From Gillisia marina (lineage in GTDB: Bacteria > Bacteroidota > Bacteroidia > Flavobacteriales > Flavobacteriaceae), in NCBI RefSeq assembly GCF_000258765.1, contig NZ_AJLT01000022.1:1-64000 (forward strand): DNA of 64,000 nucleotides. Direction: 5' to 3'. Below are positions 28,528-38,916 of the stretch, one piece after another (the first letter of the stretch is position 1; every line of letters begins with the position of its first letter). Below the pieces are notes generated by a model. It saw only the letters and a program-made list of their open reading frames with translations. It made no database searches and was not told the DNA's origin. The translations under genes were made by a program, and so were the position numbers.

Positions 28528-29445
28528 TTATAGTAATATGAATTTGTAAAGTCCAAGGGATATAATCCCAAGGAACATAATTAGTTTAAGCAGAAAACTT
28601 AGTTTGGAATAATCCTTTTTAGTTTCTGCAGTCCAGATATTTATCAAAAAATAGAGTAAAGGAGCTACAATAAAGAATAGCACATATAAAACCGCCACTA
28701 AATTCTCGAAAAGATAATTGTATAGGTAATAAATAATTGCTGCAAGAGGTAATAAACCTATAATAAAAATCACCAAATTAGCTCGTTTTGCTCCTAGTGC
28801 TATCGGGAGTGTATTTCTTCCTGCGTTATAATCTCCTTTAATATCCTCTTGGTCTTTTACCATTTCACGAAGCCAATTCAGCAAAAAAGCGAACAGGGCA
28901 TAATCCAAAACTATAGAAAAGAAGGTAGATTGGGTTTGTTGATTTTCCGGGGTAATAGCCGGTAATAGATCATACAATCCTACAATAATAATACTGAAAC
29001 CTACTAATGCACTAACTACCAAATTTCCTACAAGCATTATGTGTTTTAGGTAGGTGGCATACAAATAAAGCAGCGCAGAGATAATAATAAATATTGCTGA
29101 AAAACCCGGTTTTCCAATAATGTTAGATAGATAAAAGCCGATCCCAACACCTATAATACTTAATATAATATAAAGGGTATATGCTGAATTGATAGAGACT
29201 TTAGTGCCTATCAGCACTTTTTCAGGCTTATTAATCCTATCTGTTTCCAGATCATGGATGTCGTTAATTACATTTCCTGCAGCGGCAATACAAATGCTTG
29301 CTATTACAAGCAGAGAAAAACCTAATCCGCTTAAGGTGATGCTAATTCCGAAACTATCAAACAAGCCATATTTAATTAAGACTTGTGTGAGAAGGATCAT
29401 TAATAAATTTGGAAATCTCACCAATTTCAAAATGGATAAAAGCAT
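28528..29445 (-). CDS. UbiA family prenyltransferase (geranylgeranylglycerol-phosphate synthase-like)
   Basis: The protein has 305 residues with about nine membrane segments. The first aspartate-rich motif NVINDIHDLETDRINKPEK and the second DQEDIKGDYNAGRNTLP are the prenyl diphosphate-binding sites of the UbiA superfamily. The usual flavobacterial label is geranylgeranylglycerol-phosphate geranylgeranyltransferase; the acceptor cannot be read from sequence. Located between kdsC and maf on the minus strand. Confidence 0.88.
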   Translation of the reverse strand: MLLSILKLVRFPNLLMILLTQVLIKYGLFDSFGISITLSGLGFSLLVIASICIAAAGNVINDIHDLETDRINKPEKVLIGTKVSINSAYTLYIILSIIGVGIGFYLSNIIGKPGFSAIFIIISALLYLYATYLKHIMLVGNLVVSALVGFSIIIVGLYDLLPAITPENQQTQSTFFSIVLDYALFAFLLNWLREMVKDQEDIKGDYNAGRNTLPIALGAKRANLVIFIIGLLPLAAIIYYLYNYLFENLVAVLYVLFFIVAPLLYFLINIWTAETKKDYSKLSFLLKLIMFLGIISLGLYKFILL

Positions 29446-29492
29446 AAATTACTTTTGATTAAATCAGTTTCTAGATGGAAATTTTAAATCAT

Positions 29493-30020
29493 TTAGCTTT
29501 TTGAAGCGTCATGATTTTGAAGCCATTTCCCTTGTACTTTTAAAACCTGCTCGATCACATCCCGTACACAGCCTTTTCCGCCTTTTTTATGAGAAACATA
29601 ACGGCTAATATCCTTGATCTCTGCGGCAGCATCTTGAGGACAGCAAGGCATTCCTACTAGTTTCATCACATAAAGATCCGGGATATCATCACCCATGTAA
29701 AGAACATGTTCCGGATTAATATCGTAGATGTCCATAAACTCTTTTAACTGCTCCACTTTATCGGATACTCCCAGAAAAATATTGGTAATTCCAAGATCTC
29801 GTAAACGTTTTCTAACTCCTTCATTTTTCCCGCCCGAAATAATACACACATTGTACCCAGCCATTTCTGCGGTTTTTAGTGCGTAGCCATCTTTAATATT
29901 CATGGTGCGTAATAATTCGCCTGCCGTATTTATTTGAATGGTTCCATCGGTAAGTACACCATCGACATCAAATATTAATGTATTAACGTGATTTAAGTAT
30001 TCTTTATAATTCTTTTCCAT
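29493..30020 (-). CDS. kdsC: HAD-IIIA phosphatase, Kdo-8-phosphate phosphatase type
   Basis: The protein has 175 residues. The motif FDVDGVLTDGTIQ is the KdsC-type HAD motif I (two aspartates), NVCIISGGKNEGVRKR motif II and VLYMGDDIPDLYVM motif IV. It is expected to release phosphate from Kdo-8-phosphate, one step before kdsB in lipid A/Kdo synthesis. It overlaps the DUF2520 gene by 17 bases. Confidence 0.9.
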   Translation of the reverse strand: MEKNYKEYLNHVNTLIFDVDGVLTDGTIQINTAGELLRTMNIKDGYALKTAEMAGYNVCIISGGKNEGVRKRLRDLGITNIFLGVSDKVEQLKEFMDIYDINPEHVLYMGDDIPDLYVMKLVGMPCCPQDAAAEIKDISRYVSHKKGGKGCVRDVIEQVLKVQGKWLQNHDASKS

Positions 30021-30764
30021 GGAGATTTTGAATAGATAGGGTTAAAAGTGAGTATATTTTTTGTTGTTCCTCATTCAGTAATTCTAAGTGGGAACTAATA
30101 ACTTCTTGATCTTTTCTTTTTGCTGGCCCGGTTTGCGCCTCTTTCGGACTCATGTTGATCGCTTTTGAAGCCGTTTCCAGAATTAAGGGGTGCAAGATTT
30201 CAAAAGGAACCTGATTGTCCTTACAGATTTTTTCTCCTTCGGTATATAAGAAGTTTACAAAATTGCTCACAAAGACGGCGGCTACATGCAGCGATTTCCT
30301 TTGCGCTGAAGAGATCTCAAACACTTTTTCTGAAATTCCCGAAGCTAACTTCTTTAATGTTTTAGTACTGGTCTTTGTATTTGATTCAACACAAATTGGG
30401 ATTCCGGAAAAATCAACTTTTTTATTTTTAGAAAAAGTTTGAAGCGGATAAAACACGCCTTGATTCTCAAATTTATTAAGCACGTTTATAGAAACAGCAC
30501 CAGAGGTATGTACACTAAGGCATCGGTATTTTGCATTTTTTGAATTACTTCAGCTAAAACATCATCCTTCAGCGCAAGAATATAGATATCGGCAGGAAGA
30601 ATCTTATTAAGATCTGTGGTAGTAGCAACCCGATCTTTAAAAATTTCAAGGCTCTTTGAAGCATGGTTATAAACCTGAATGATCTTAAAATCAGCGGAAT
30701 TTTTATAAGCCTCAAATAAATGAGTGGCTACATTTCCGGTTCCAAAAAGTACAATACGCTTCAT
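30004..30764 (-). CDS. Rossmann-like/DUF2520 protein (one frameshift as assembled)
   Basis: The N-terminal piece (30486-30764) begins MKRIVLFGTGNVATHLFEAY, an NAD(P)-binding Rossmann fold. The C-terminal piece (to 30004) is DUF2520 (GVFYPLQTFSK, ISSAQRKSLHVAAVFVSNF). A lost base near 30513 (G on the coding strand) separates them: ALVVHTSGAVSINVLNKF would be continuous with one more G. Corrected length is about 253 residues. The family resembles pyrroline-5-carboxylate/ketopantoate-type reductases, but its substrate is unknown. First gene of the operon. Confidence 0.88.
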
Positions 30765-30856
30765 TCGGCTAAAATACCAAAATTTCCGGGTTTAAAATTA
30801 ACATTTGATGATAGGAATTGCTTGTTTTTAAAGGCTGCTAACTGTTTAAATTTAGT

Positions 30857-30864
30857 TAAATTTG
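30857..30864 (+). promoter_or_regulatory. Promoter -7 box of ccsBA
   Basis: TAAATTTG fits TAnnTTTG, 23-30 bases before the ATG at 30887. Confidence 0.5.
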
Positions 30865-30886
30865 CAGCGTTTTAAAGTAGTCTTAA

Positions 30887-33800
30887 ATGCAAAATAAAAT
30901 CGCGTCTGTCTTATTCTCTACCCGAATAATGGCAGTCTTGTTCATTGTCTTCGCCATATCAATGGCTCTGGGAACATTCATAGAAAGTTGGTACACCATA
31001 GAAACCGCTCGCATATTAATCTATAATACGTGGTGGTTCGAGGGTATAATGCTATTTTTTGTTATCAATTTCTGCGGAAATATCATTCGTTATGGGATGC
31101 ATAAGCGCGAAAAATGGTCTTCCCTTTTAATTCACTTATCATTCATTTTAATTTTAGTTGGTGCTTTTGTAACTAGATATATAAGTTACGAAGGGATTAT
31201 GCCAATTCGTGAAGGAGAAACCACGAGTTCATTTCTCTCTGAAAGAACCTATTTAACTGCCTATTTAGATGGGGAGATAGATGGAGAACCTCGTAGAAGA
31301 GTAGTAGAGGAAGCAGTCCTATTAGCCCCAGAAACAGATAATGATATCGCTATTAATACCGACTATAACGGTCAGAAAGTAGATATCGAGGTAATTAACT
31401 TCATTCATGGCGCAGAAGAAGGTTTGATTCTGGCAGAGAACGGAGACAATTATCTAAAAATTGTGGAAGCCGGCGACGGAGCCAGACACGATCATTATTT
31501 AAAAGAAGGAGAAATAGCAAATATTCATAATACCTTATTTACTTTAAATAAGCCAACAGACGGCGCCATTAATATTGAAGTAGATGAAGAGGAGGGAACT
31601 TATAAAATAAGATCTCCATTTGAAGGTGACTTCATGCGAATGGCCGATCAGTTTAAGGGAGAAGTCGTAGCAGATAGTACACAAACTTTAATGTTGAGGT
31701 CCTTGTACAATGTTGGAGGAATGCAGTTTGTAATCCCGGAACCAATGGCAAGAGGGAATTATGATATTGTACCTACTGAAGTAAAAGCGAAAAATCAGCT
31801 GAATGCAGTAACCCTAAAAGTGACTTCTGGAGGGGAATCTAAGACTATTAGCATGCTAGGTGGAAAAGGAGTAGTAAATCCTCCAAAAAACTTAAAAGTT
31901 GGTGGATTGGATATCTACCTAAATTATGGCTCTAAGGAAATGGAATTGCCATTTTCTATTAAGTTAAATGATTTTATAGCCGATAAATATCCCGGAACCG
32001 AGAACAATCCAACTCCGAGTTACGCTGCGTTTAAAAGTAAGGTTGAAGTGATTGATGATAATGGATCTGAACCTTATGAGATTTTTATGAATCACGTATT
32101 GGATAAAGAGGGTTACAGATTCTTTCAAGCCTCTTTCGATCCGGATGAAAAAGGAACTGTGCTTTCTGTAAATCATGATTTTTGGGGCACTTGGATCACA
32201 TATATTGGCTATTTCTTATTGTATTTAGGTCTTATGCTGATTTTATTCGATAAAGGAAGTAGGTTCGGAAAATTGAAGGAAATGCTAGATAAAGTGAAAG
32301 AAAAGAAAGCGGCACTTACCTTAGTAGCTGCATTATTTTTGAGTTTTAGTTCTGGATTTGCTCAGAATGAATCTTCGGAAGATAATCATGCACATGTTAC
32401 TTCTAATAAGGCACGAGTAGACTCGATGCTTCAATCTTCTGCTGTGAAGGCAGAACACGCGGCAAAGTTCGGGAAATTGGTTATTCAGGATGCTGGGGGA
32501 AGAATGAAGCCGGCAAATACTTTTTCTTCAGAATTATTAAGGAAATTAAGTAAGAAAGATTCTTACGAAGGGCTAAATGCAGATCAGATCTTGATCTCCA
32601 TGACAGAGAATCCTGCACTTTGGTATAACGTGCCATTAATCTATGTTAAACCCAACAACGATAGCATCAGGCGCATTGCAGGTGTAGATGAGGATGATGA
32701 ATTCTTAGCTTTAACCAATTTCTTTGATACTTCAGGAAGCTATAAACTTTCTCCTTACTTGGAAGGTGCTTATAAAGCAAGTGTCCCAAATCAGTTTCAG
32801 AAAGATTTTATAGAGACCGATAGAAAAGTGAATTTACTTTACAATGCTTTACAAGGTAAGGTATTGCGAATTTTTCCAATTCCGGGTGATGAAAATAACA
32901 AATGGATCTCTTTTCCTGAAGTACCGGAATCTAATTTGACAGGAATGGATTCGGTTTATGCACGACAGATTTTACCAATTTATATGAATGCGCTTAGGGA
33001 ATCTAAAGCATCGGGAGATTACACAAAGTCTGATGAGTTGCTTGAAAGTATTACAGGTTATCAGAAAAAGTTTGGTGCCGAGGTAATACCTTCAGAAGAA
33101 AAGATAAATGCAGAAGTGCTTTATAATAAATACGATATTTTCCGTAGCCTCTTTATGTGGTATATGTTTGCAGGTTTGATCATGCTTATTTTGGTTGTTG
33201 CACAAATTTTTAAAGATTCTAAAATTATAAGAACCTTAATCAAGACCAGTGCGATTGTGATTTTGATCCTCTTTATCGTACATACATTAGGACTTGCTGC
33301 AAGATGGTATATTTCTGGTCATGCACCGTGGAGTGATGCGTATGAATCTATGATTTATGTTGCGTGGGCCACCATGTTCTTTGGTTTGGCCTTCGGAAGA
33401 AAAAGTTTTTTAACGATTGCATCTACTTCTTTTGTAGCCTCGATGATCTTAATGATCGCTCACTGGAACTGGATGGATCCTGCAATCGCCAATTTACAGC
33501 CTGTATTGGATTCTTATTGGTTGATGATCCATGTATCAGTCATTGTTGGTAGTTATGGTCCTTTTACCTTAGGAATGATCTTAGGAGCGGTTTCGCTGAT
33601 ACTTATGATCCTTACCACCGAAGAAAATAAGGCAAAAATGAAATTGAATATCCAGGAGATAACCATTATTACTGAAATGGCGCTGACAGTTGGATTGGTT
33701 ATGCTAACCATTGGAAACTTCTTAGGAGGACAATGGGCTAATGAAAGCTGGGGAAGATATTGGGGTTGGGATCCAAAAGAGACTTGGGCATTAGTAAGTA

Positions 33801-34060
33801 TTATGGTTTATGCCTTTGTAATACACATGCGATTGGTACCGGGATTACGTAGCAGATGGTTCTTCAATTTAATGGCAATTGTAGCTTTCGCAAGTATTAT
33901 GATGACCTATTTTGGAGTGAATTTCTATCTGGCAGGACTACATTCTTATGCTAGTGGAGATAAAGTGATTACGCCAACCTTTATTTATTATGCAGTGGCA
34001 GTTGTTGCTCTTTTAGGAGCAGTTTCTTTCTGGAAGTATAAAAAACACTACGCGAAGTAG
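30887..34060 (+). CDS. ccsA: Fused cytochrome c biogenesis protein CcsBA (System II)
   Basis: The protein has 1057 residues. The N-terminal half is ResB/CcsB-like with membrane segments near residues 12-32, 42-62, 75-95 and about 440-460, enclosing a periplasmic domain. The C-terminal half is CcsA with about eight segments and the haem-handling WWD motif (ANESWGRYWGWDPKETWAL). Conserved histidines lie in VHTLGLAARWYISGHAPW and MIHVSVIVGSYGPF. It exports haem and ligates it to apocytochrome c at the periplasmic face. A second hydrophobic stretch (about 480-497, ending FAQ) marks the fusion zone. A stand-alone gene. Confidence 0.95.
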   Translation: MQNKIASVLFSTRIMAVLFIVFAISMALGTFIESWYTIETARILIYNTWWFEGIMLFFVINFCGNIIRYGMHKREKWSSLLIHLSFILILVGAFVTRYISYEGIMPIREGETTSSFLSERTYLTAYLDGEIDGEPRRRVVEEAVLLAPETDNDIAINTDYNGQKVDIEVINFIHGAEEGLILAENGDNYLKIVEAGDGARHDHYLKEGEIANIHNTLFTLNKPTDGAINIEVDEEEGTYKIRSPFEGDFMRMADQFKGEVVADSTQTLMLRSLYNVGGMQFVIPEPMARGNYDIVPTEVKAKNQLNAVTLKVTSGGESKTISMLGGKGVVNPPKNLKVGGLDIYLNYGSKEMELPFSIKLNDFIADKYPGTENNPTPSYAAFKSKVEVIDDNGSEPYEIFMNHVLDKEGYRFFQASFDPDEKGTVLSVNHDFWGTWITYIGYFLLYLGLMLILFDKGSRFGKLKEMLDKVKEKKAALTLVAALFLSFSSGFAQNESSEDNHAHVTSNKARVDSMLQSSAVKAEHAAKFGKLVIQDAGGRMKPANTFSSELLRKLSKKDSYEGLNADQILISMTENPALWYNVPLIYVKPNNDSIRRIAGVDEDDEFLALTNFFDTSGSYKLSPYLEGAYKASVPNQFQKDFIETDRKVNLLYNALQGKVLRIFPIPGDENNKWISFPEVPESNLTGMDSVYARQILPIYMNALRESKASGDYTKSDELLESITGYQKKFGAEVIPSEEKINAEVLYNKYDIFRSLFMWYMFAGLIMLILVVAQIFKDSKIIRTLIKTSAIVILILFIVHTLGLAARWYISGHAPWSDAYESMIYVAWATMFFGLAFGRKSFLTIASTSFVASMILMIAHWNWMDPAIANLQPVLDSYWLMIHVSVIVGSYGPFTLGMILGAVSLILMILTTEENKAKMKLNIQEITIITEMALTVGLVMLTIGNFLGGQWANESWGRYWGWDPKETWALVSIMVYAFVIHMRLVPGLRSRWFFNLMAIVAFASIMMTYFGVNFYLAGLHSYASGDKVITPTFIYYAVAVVALLGAVSFWKYKKHYAK

Positions 34061-34421
34061 TTTTTGAGAATTAAATTATATCAATATTTGTTCAAATATT
34101 TATGTCGTCACCCTGAATCTATTTCAGGGTTTCAATTTGTTGTCATGAATTACAATGTTGTAAGATTCTGACCGTAATTAAGAATCTAAATGAAGTATAA
34201 TACTTTATGAGATGCCCTTCTAACCGGGATGACATGCTAAGAATTTAAGCCTGAGTTTATCGAAGGGTCTCAAAAAAATTGAAGTTTTCTATTTAAAATT
34301 TTTACTTCCATCAAGAGGATATTTATATTAAAAAAACCCTCAATGAGGGCAAAACGAAAATCCCCACGACATCTTTCAATATTCGTAGAGATTTTCTAAC
34401 TAACCAACCAAAAATTTAAAC
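34061..34421. other. Gene-free stretch between convergent genes with palindromic elements
   Basis: Contains a CACCCTGAA...TTCAGGGT palindrome at 34106-34132, a worn copy around 34215-34270 (CCGGGATGACATG, CCTGAGTTTATCGAAGGGTC), and the CCCTCAATGAGGG element at 34330-34373. No coding frame or RNA gene is apparent. Confidence 0.55.
34330..34349 (-). terminator. Probable terminator of the Arg/Ser-rich protein gene
   Basis: Read on the minus strand, GCCCTCATTGAGGG is followed by seven T residues. The stem is short (5 bp, 3-base loop). It lies about 75 bases past the stop at 34422. Confidence 0.55.
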
Positions 34422-35714
34422 TTATCTTTTTCTTACAGAACTTCTAGCATCATCTCGGGAAGAAGATGTTCTCCCTGATCTTGAATTTTGTGTGTTTTTA
34501 CTCGTTCTAACACTTTCTTTTCTGTTATTATTTTGTGTTCTCTGTACTGTTGCATTTCTTGGAGAACTGCTCTCAGTTCTTCCTCGTTGAGCTGTAGCTG
34601 TTCTTTTAGGAGAACTTGTTCGCGTAGCTACAGAACTACTTTTTCTAGTTTGAGGAGTTCTTCTACTTACAGTCCGTGGTTCTTGTTTTCTACTGTTAAC
34701 AACATTAACACGTTCATTAGAACTTCTATCTCTAGTAATTGTTCTTCGATCATTATTCGACCTTGTGGGTTTCGTTGCCACACTAGAAGAGTTTCTATTA
34801 GATCTCACTGCAGCTTCATGTCTTTCGTTATTAGAAATTTCTTTTCTGGAAATCCCTCTAGAATTAGAACTTCTTTCTGATAATTGATTTCTACTTACAT
34901 CTCTATTACTTCTTGTTCTTGTTGAAACTATACCAGAAGAAATATTATTAGTTCTCCTACTTATATCTGCTGAAGATCTTGAAGACCTACCGGAAATGGC
35001 GTCCAAATTTCTTTTTTGTGAAGTTCTTCTTCCGTGATTATATGCTATGTTTTTATTACTTCGTCCTGGTCTATAGTAATCATTTCTCTTTTTAAGATGA
35101 TACTTTTTACTCTGATAGTAATTAAAATGTTGATGATAATTTATTCTGATAGGCTCATAATATGCTCTATACGGCTGATAGTAAACTATCCTATAAGAAT
35201 TATGAGGTCTTGCATAATACTTGTGCCATGGTCTATAAACATATCTTGAATTATAAGCATTTATAGATCCCGAATAATGTATAGGCCTATGGAAACTGTT
35301 ATATTGAATATGTAATCCTCCAAGCCTTGAAACATTTCCATATCTATTATAATCTATAAAGATATTTCCAGCCTGAATTATTCTTCCGTAATAGTCATAA
35401 TAAACAGGTACATTTTCAATTTGAATTACAGCACCAAAATCATCATATTGTACAAACGGATCGTAATTGTATCCTGAATTATAACTGATATTTACTCTTG
35501 GGGTAGAGATTTGAACTGAATTTCTTGAAAATTGCGGGTCGTAATAAAAGTCGAATTCTCCGTTAGGATAAACCGCGAATTCTACGCCGCCTTCAATAAA
35601 AATGAAAGATTCCCCATAATTATTAAATGGAAAAGAACTAGAATTATCAGTAGAACCGGCAGAAGCCGACCATCCAACGAAGAGCAGTGTAAATAAGAGT
35701 GCTAAATTTTTCAT
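34422..35714 (-). CDS. Secreted Tyr/Asn-rich protein with Arg/Ser-rich tail, unknown function
   Basis: The protein has 430 residues with signal peptide MKNLALLFTLLFVGWSASA. Residues about 25-210 are rich in Tyr, Asn and Asp, with repeating strand-like turns (YDYYGRIIQAGNIFIDYNRYG) that may form a beta-sheet-like structure. Residues about 210-430 are low-complexity and strongly basic, dominated by Ser, Arg, Thr and Asn (SRSSADISRRTNN style). No named domain. A basic disordered tail on an exported protein suggests binding to polyanions such as LPS, DNA or polysaccharide (inference). It stands alone beside uvrA. Confidence 0.75.
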   Translation of the reverse strand: MKNLALLFTLLFVGWSASAGSTDNSSSFPFNNYGESFIFIEGGVEFAVYPNGEFDFYYDPQFSRNSVQISTPRVNISYNSGYNYDPFVQYDDFGAVIQIENVPVYYDYYGRIIQAGNIFIDYNRYGNVSRLGGLHIQYNSFHRPIHYSGSINAYNSRYVYRPWHKYYARPHNSYRIVYYQPYRAYYEPIRINYHQHFNYYQSKKYHLKKRNDYYRPGRSNKNIAYNHGRRTSQKRNLDAISGRSSRSSADISRRTNNISSGIVSTRTRSNRDVSRNQLSERSSNSRGISRKEISNNERHEAAVRSNRNSSSVATKPTRSNNDRRTITRDRSSNERVNVVNSRKQEPRTVSRRTPQTRKSSSVATRTSSPKRTATAQRGRTESSSPRNATVQRTQNNNRKESVRTSKNTQNSRSGRTSSSRDDARSSVRKR

Positions 35715-35887
35715 AGGGGTGATTTTAGGTTAAACAGATTAATTTTAGTTGGATGTTATTGACTCAACTAATACAAAGTGCGTGCCAAAATCTGGGGGTT
35801 TTCCCTTATGTTAGTGCTTAAACTTATATATTATTTAGAATAAAGGTTTTTAAATCGCTAATTGTCAGTCAGATAAAAGAACATATT

Positions 35888-38674
35888 TTATAATTTCTCT
35901 TTTAGGAAAGGGGCGGTATAGGATTTCTTATTTTTTGAAATCTCTTCCGGCGTACCTTCAGCAATTAGATAACCTCCATTTTCTCCTCCGTCTAAACCGA
36001 GATCTATAATGTGATCGGCACATTTTACAAGATCCATATTGTGTTCTATCACGATCACAGAATGGCCTTTTTCAATAAGTGCAGTAAACGATTTTAGTAA
36101 TTTTTGAATATCATGAAAATGCAATCCTGTTGTAGGTTCATCAAAAATGAAGAGCGCTTTATCTTTAGTTGTCCCTTTAACTAGAAATGATGCTAGTTTT
36201 ATTCTTTGAGCTTCCCCACCGGAAAGGGTAGAACTACTTTGTCCCAATTGAACGTACCCTAAGCCCACATCCTGTAATGGCTGAAGCTTCTTAGTGATCT
36301 TGTGAATATCATTGGTGTCAAAGAACTCAATAGCTTCATCGATGGTCATTGTAAGAATATCATCTATATTCTTATCGGCAAACTGAACTTCTAATACTTC
36401 TTTTTTAAACCTTTTTCCTTTACAGGTTTCGCATTCCAAGTGAACATCGGCCATAAACTGCATTTCTATGGTCACTTCTCCTTCTCCTTTACAGGTTTCA
36501 CATCTTCCGCCATCGACGTTAAAGGAAAAGTGTTTGGCCTTAAAGCCTCTAATCACAGACAACTTCTGGTTTGCAAAAAGATTTCTAATATCATCGTAAG
36601 CTTTAATGTATGTAACAGGATTAGATCTGGAAGATCTTCCAATAGGGTTTTGATCTACAAATTCTATAGATTTCGTGTTTTTATATTCCCCTTCAATGGC
36701 TGTAAATTGTCCTGCTTTTTCTCCATATCCACCGATGCTTTTTTGCAATGCAGGATATAGAATTTTTTTCACCAAGGTACTTTTACCACTTCCGGACACT
36801 CCTGTTACAGCGGTAAATACTCCTAGAGGAAATATAACATCTATATTTTTTAGATTGTTTTCTCTTGCTCCTATAATTTTCACGAATTGCTTTGAGGCTC
36901 TCCTTTTTTTAGGAACTTCAATCCGCATGGTATCATTTAAGTATTTAGAAGTTAACGAGTCGGCTTTTAGAATTTCCTTAAAAGTTCCTGTTGCAACAAC
37001 TTCTCCGCCATGAGTTCCGGCTTCAGGGCCAATATCGATGATTTCATCTGCTTCTCGCATAATATCTTCATCATGCTCCACAACAATTACCGTATTTCCA
37101 AGATCTCGAAGATTTTTAAGTACTTCAATCAATTTCTTGGTATCTCTGGGGTGTAAACCGATTGAAGGTTCATCTAAAATATACATGGAACCCACCAAAC
37201 TACTCCCAAGTGAAGTTGCTAAGTTGATACGTTGAGATTCTCCTCCGGAAAGGGTATTGGATTTCCTGTTTAATGTGAGATAATCTAATCCAACATTAGA
37301 AAGGAATTGTAAGCGATTATTAATTTCAGCTAAAAGACGTTTTGCAATTTGGGTATCGGTTTCGTTAAGTTGAAGGTTTTTGAAAAACTCACGAACTTTA
37401 TCAATAGGTTTTTCAACAAGATCAGTTATGTTAGCTCCACTAACTTTCACATAATTGGTCTCTGGTCGCAGTCTTTTTCCTTTACAAAGGGTGCATTTAG
37501 TCTTTCCTCTGTATCTAGATAACATTACTCTATTCTGAATTTTATAGGCCTTGGATTCCAGAAATTCAAAAAACGTATTTAGTCCCTCGAAATGAGAATT
37601 TCCATTCCAGATAAGATCTTTTTGGTCTTGATTAAGCTCAAAATAGGGTTTATGTATTGGGAAATTGAATTTATGGGAATTGTTCACCATTTGATCTCGA
37701 TACCAACTCATACTTTCGCCTCTCCAAGGAAAAATGGCATTTTCGTAAACCGATAATGCGGTGTTGGGAATAACAAGATCTTCGTCTATTCCAATAACAT
37801 CGCCGTAGCCTTCACACTTAGGACAAGCTCCGTAAGGATTATTAAAACTGAAAAGATGCACGTTAGGTTCTAGAAAGGTAATTCCATCGAGTTCAAATTT
37901 ATTGCTGAAATGCCTTAATTTGTTATCAGATAAGCTTTGAAGATAGATTTCCCCTTTTCCTTCAAAAAATGCAGCCTGAGTGGCATCTGCTAGTCTATTA
38001 AGGAAATCTTCATCATCTTTAGTTACAACTCGGTCTACGACTAAAGAAACTTCTTCAGCCTTTAATTTATCCAAAGAAGCTTCATCTATCCTTACAACAT
38101 CCCCATTCACTTTTATTCTACTATATCCTTGTTGTAAAAGTACTTTCAATTTCTCCTTCAAAATTCTTCCATTTTCCAAATGAATAGGGGAGAGAAGTAA
38201 CATTTTTTCACCTTCCGGAAAAGACCTTACATAATTTATAACATCTGTTACGGTATCTTTTTTTACTTCATCTCCAGAAACAGGAGAAAAGGTTTTACCA
38301 ATTCGAGCAAACAAAAGTTTTAAATAATCATAGATTTCAGTAGAAGTACCCACAGTAGAACGAGGATTCGTAGAATTCACTTTTTGCTCTATAGCGATCG
38401 CTGGAGCAATTCCTTTTATATAATCTACTTTTGGTTTATTTAGTCTGCCTAGAAATTGTCTTGCATACGAAGATAAACTTTCTACATAGCGGCGCTGACC
38501 TTCGGCATAAAGTGTATCGAAAGCCAAACTTGATTTTCCGGAACCAGATAATCCGGTAATTACTACCAGCTTATTTCTTGGAATTACAACATCAATATTC
38601 TTTAGATTATGAAGTTTTGCACCTTTAATTATAATGTTTTCTTTGGGGTTAACCTTTGAAATATCTATAGCCAT
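35888..38674 (-). CDS. uvrA: Excinuclease ABC subunit A
   Basis: The protein has 928 residues, normal length. It is the damage-recognition ATPase of nucleotide excision repair. Two ABC ATPase modules: Walker [20 protein letters not shown] and [13 protein letters not shown]; signatures [14 protein letters not shown] and [14 protein letters not shown]. Zinc-finger cysteine pairs are at [16 protein letters not shown] and CETCKGEGE...CETCKGKRF. Transcribed alone from a TAnnTTTG promoter. Confidence 0.97.
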   Translation of the reverse strand: MAIDISKVNPKENIIIKGAKLHNLKNIDVVIPRNKLVVITGLSGSGKSSLAFDTLYAEGQRRYVESLSSYARQFLGRLNKPKVDYIKGIAPAIAIEQKVNSTNPRSTVGTSTEIYDYLKLLFARIGKTFSPVSGDEVKKDTVTDVINYVRSFPEGEKMLLLSPIHLENGRILKEKLKVLLQQGYSRIKVNGDVVRIDEASLDKLKAEEVSLVVDRVVTKDDEDFLNRLADATQAAFFEGKGEIYLQSLSDNKLRHFSNKFELDGITFLEPNVHLFSFNNPYGACPKCEGYGDVIGIDEDLVIPNTALSVYENAIFPWRGESMSWYRDQMVNNSHKFNFPIHKPYFELNQDQKDLIWNGNSHFEGLNTFFEFLESKAYKIQNRVMLSRYRGKTKCTLCKGKRLRPETNYVKVSGANITDLVEKPIDKVREFFKNLQLNETDTQIAKRLLAEINNRLQFLSNVGLDYLTLNRKSNTLSGGESQRINLATSLGSSLVGSMYILDEPSIGLHPRDTKKLIEVLKNLRDLGNTVIVVEHDEDIMREADEIIDIGPEAGTHGGEVVATGTFKEILKADSLTSKYLNDTMRIEVPKKRRASKQFVKIIGARENNLKNIDVIFPLGVFTAVTGVSGSGKSTLVKKILYPALQKSIGGYGEKAGQFTAIEGEYKNTKSIEFVDQNPIGRSSRSNPVTYIKAYDDIRNLFANQKLSVIRGFKAKHFSFNVDGGRCETCKGEGEVTIEMQFMADVHLECETCKGKRFKKEVLEVQFADKNIDDILTMTIDEAIEFFDTNDIHKITKKLQPLQDVGLGYVQLGQSSSTLSGGEAQRIKLASFLVKGTTKDKALFIFDEPTTGLHFHDIQKLLKSFTALIEKGHSVIVIEHNMDLVKCADHIIDLGLDGGENGGYLIAEGTPEEISKNKKSYTAPFLKEKL

Positions 38675-38699
38675 GAAATTATTTTGTAGAAATAAAACG

Positions 38700-38707
38700 C
38701 AAAGGTA
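38700..38707 (-). promoter_or_regulatory. uvrA promoter -7 box
   Basis: TACCTTTG on the minus strand fits TAnnTTTG, 26-33 bases before the uvrA ATG. No SOS-type operator was noticed. Confidence 0.5.
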
Positions 38708-38851
38708 CTCAATAAGAATCAGTGTAAAAAGTGAACAAAATCTATATGATTTGTTAAAAAAACGAAATTAAGTTTGCTAAAGTAAAATATATGTTGCTAT
38801 ATTTGGAGCATCAACGCACATCTTAAAAATCTATTGCCTATTGCATAAAGT

Positions 38852-38859
38852 TACTTTTG
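38852..38859 (+). promoter_or_regulatory. Promoter -7 box of the sigma factor gene
   Basis: TACTTTTG fits TAnnTTTG and lies 58-65 bases before the ATG at 38917, leaving a leader of about 50 bases. Confidence 0.5.
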
Positions 38860-38916
38860 TAAGTTAAAAATCTAACCTGACGGTATTCTTATATACCCGA
38901 TAATAAAGTAACTATT

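Noticed and set aside
34488-34880. 130-codon frame on the plus strand inside the 34422 gene
   Set aside because: It is the complement of the Arg/Ser-rich tail; the low-complexity sequence lacks stops by chance.
36440-37013. Two overlapping open frames opposite uvrA
   Set aside because: Shadows of the highly conserved uvrA coding strand; no start context or family.
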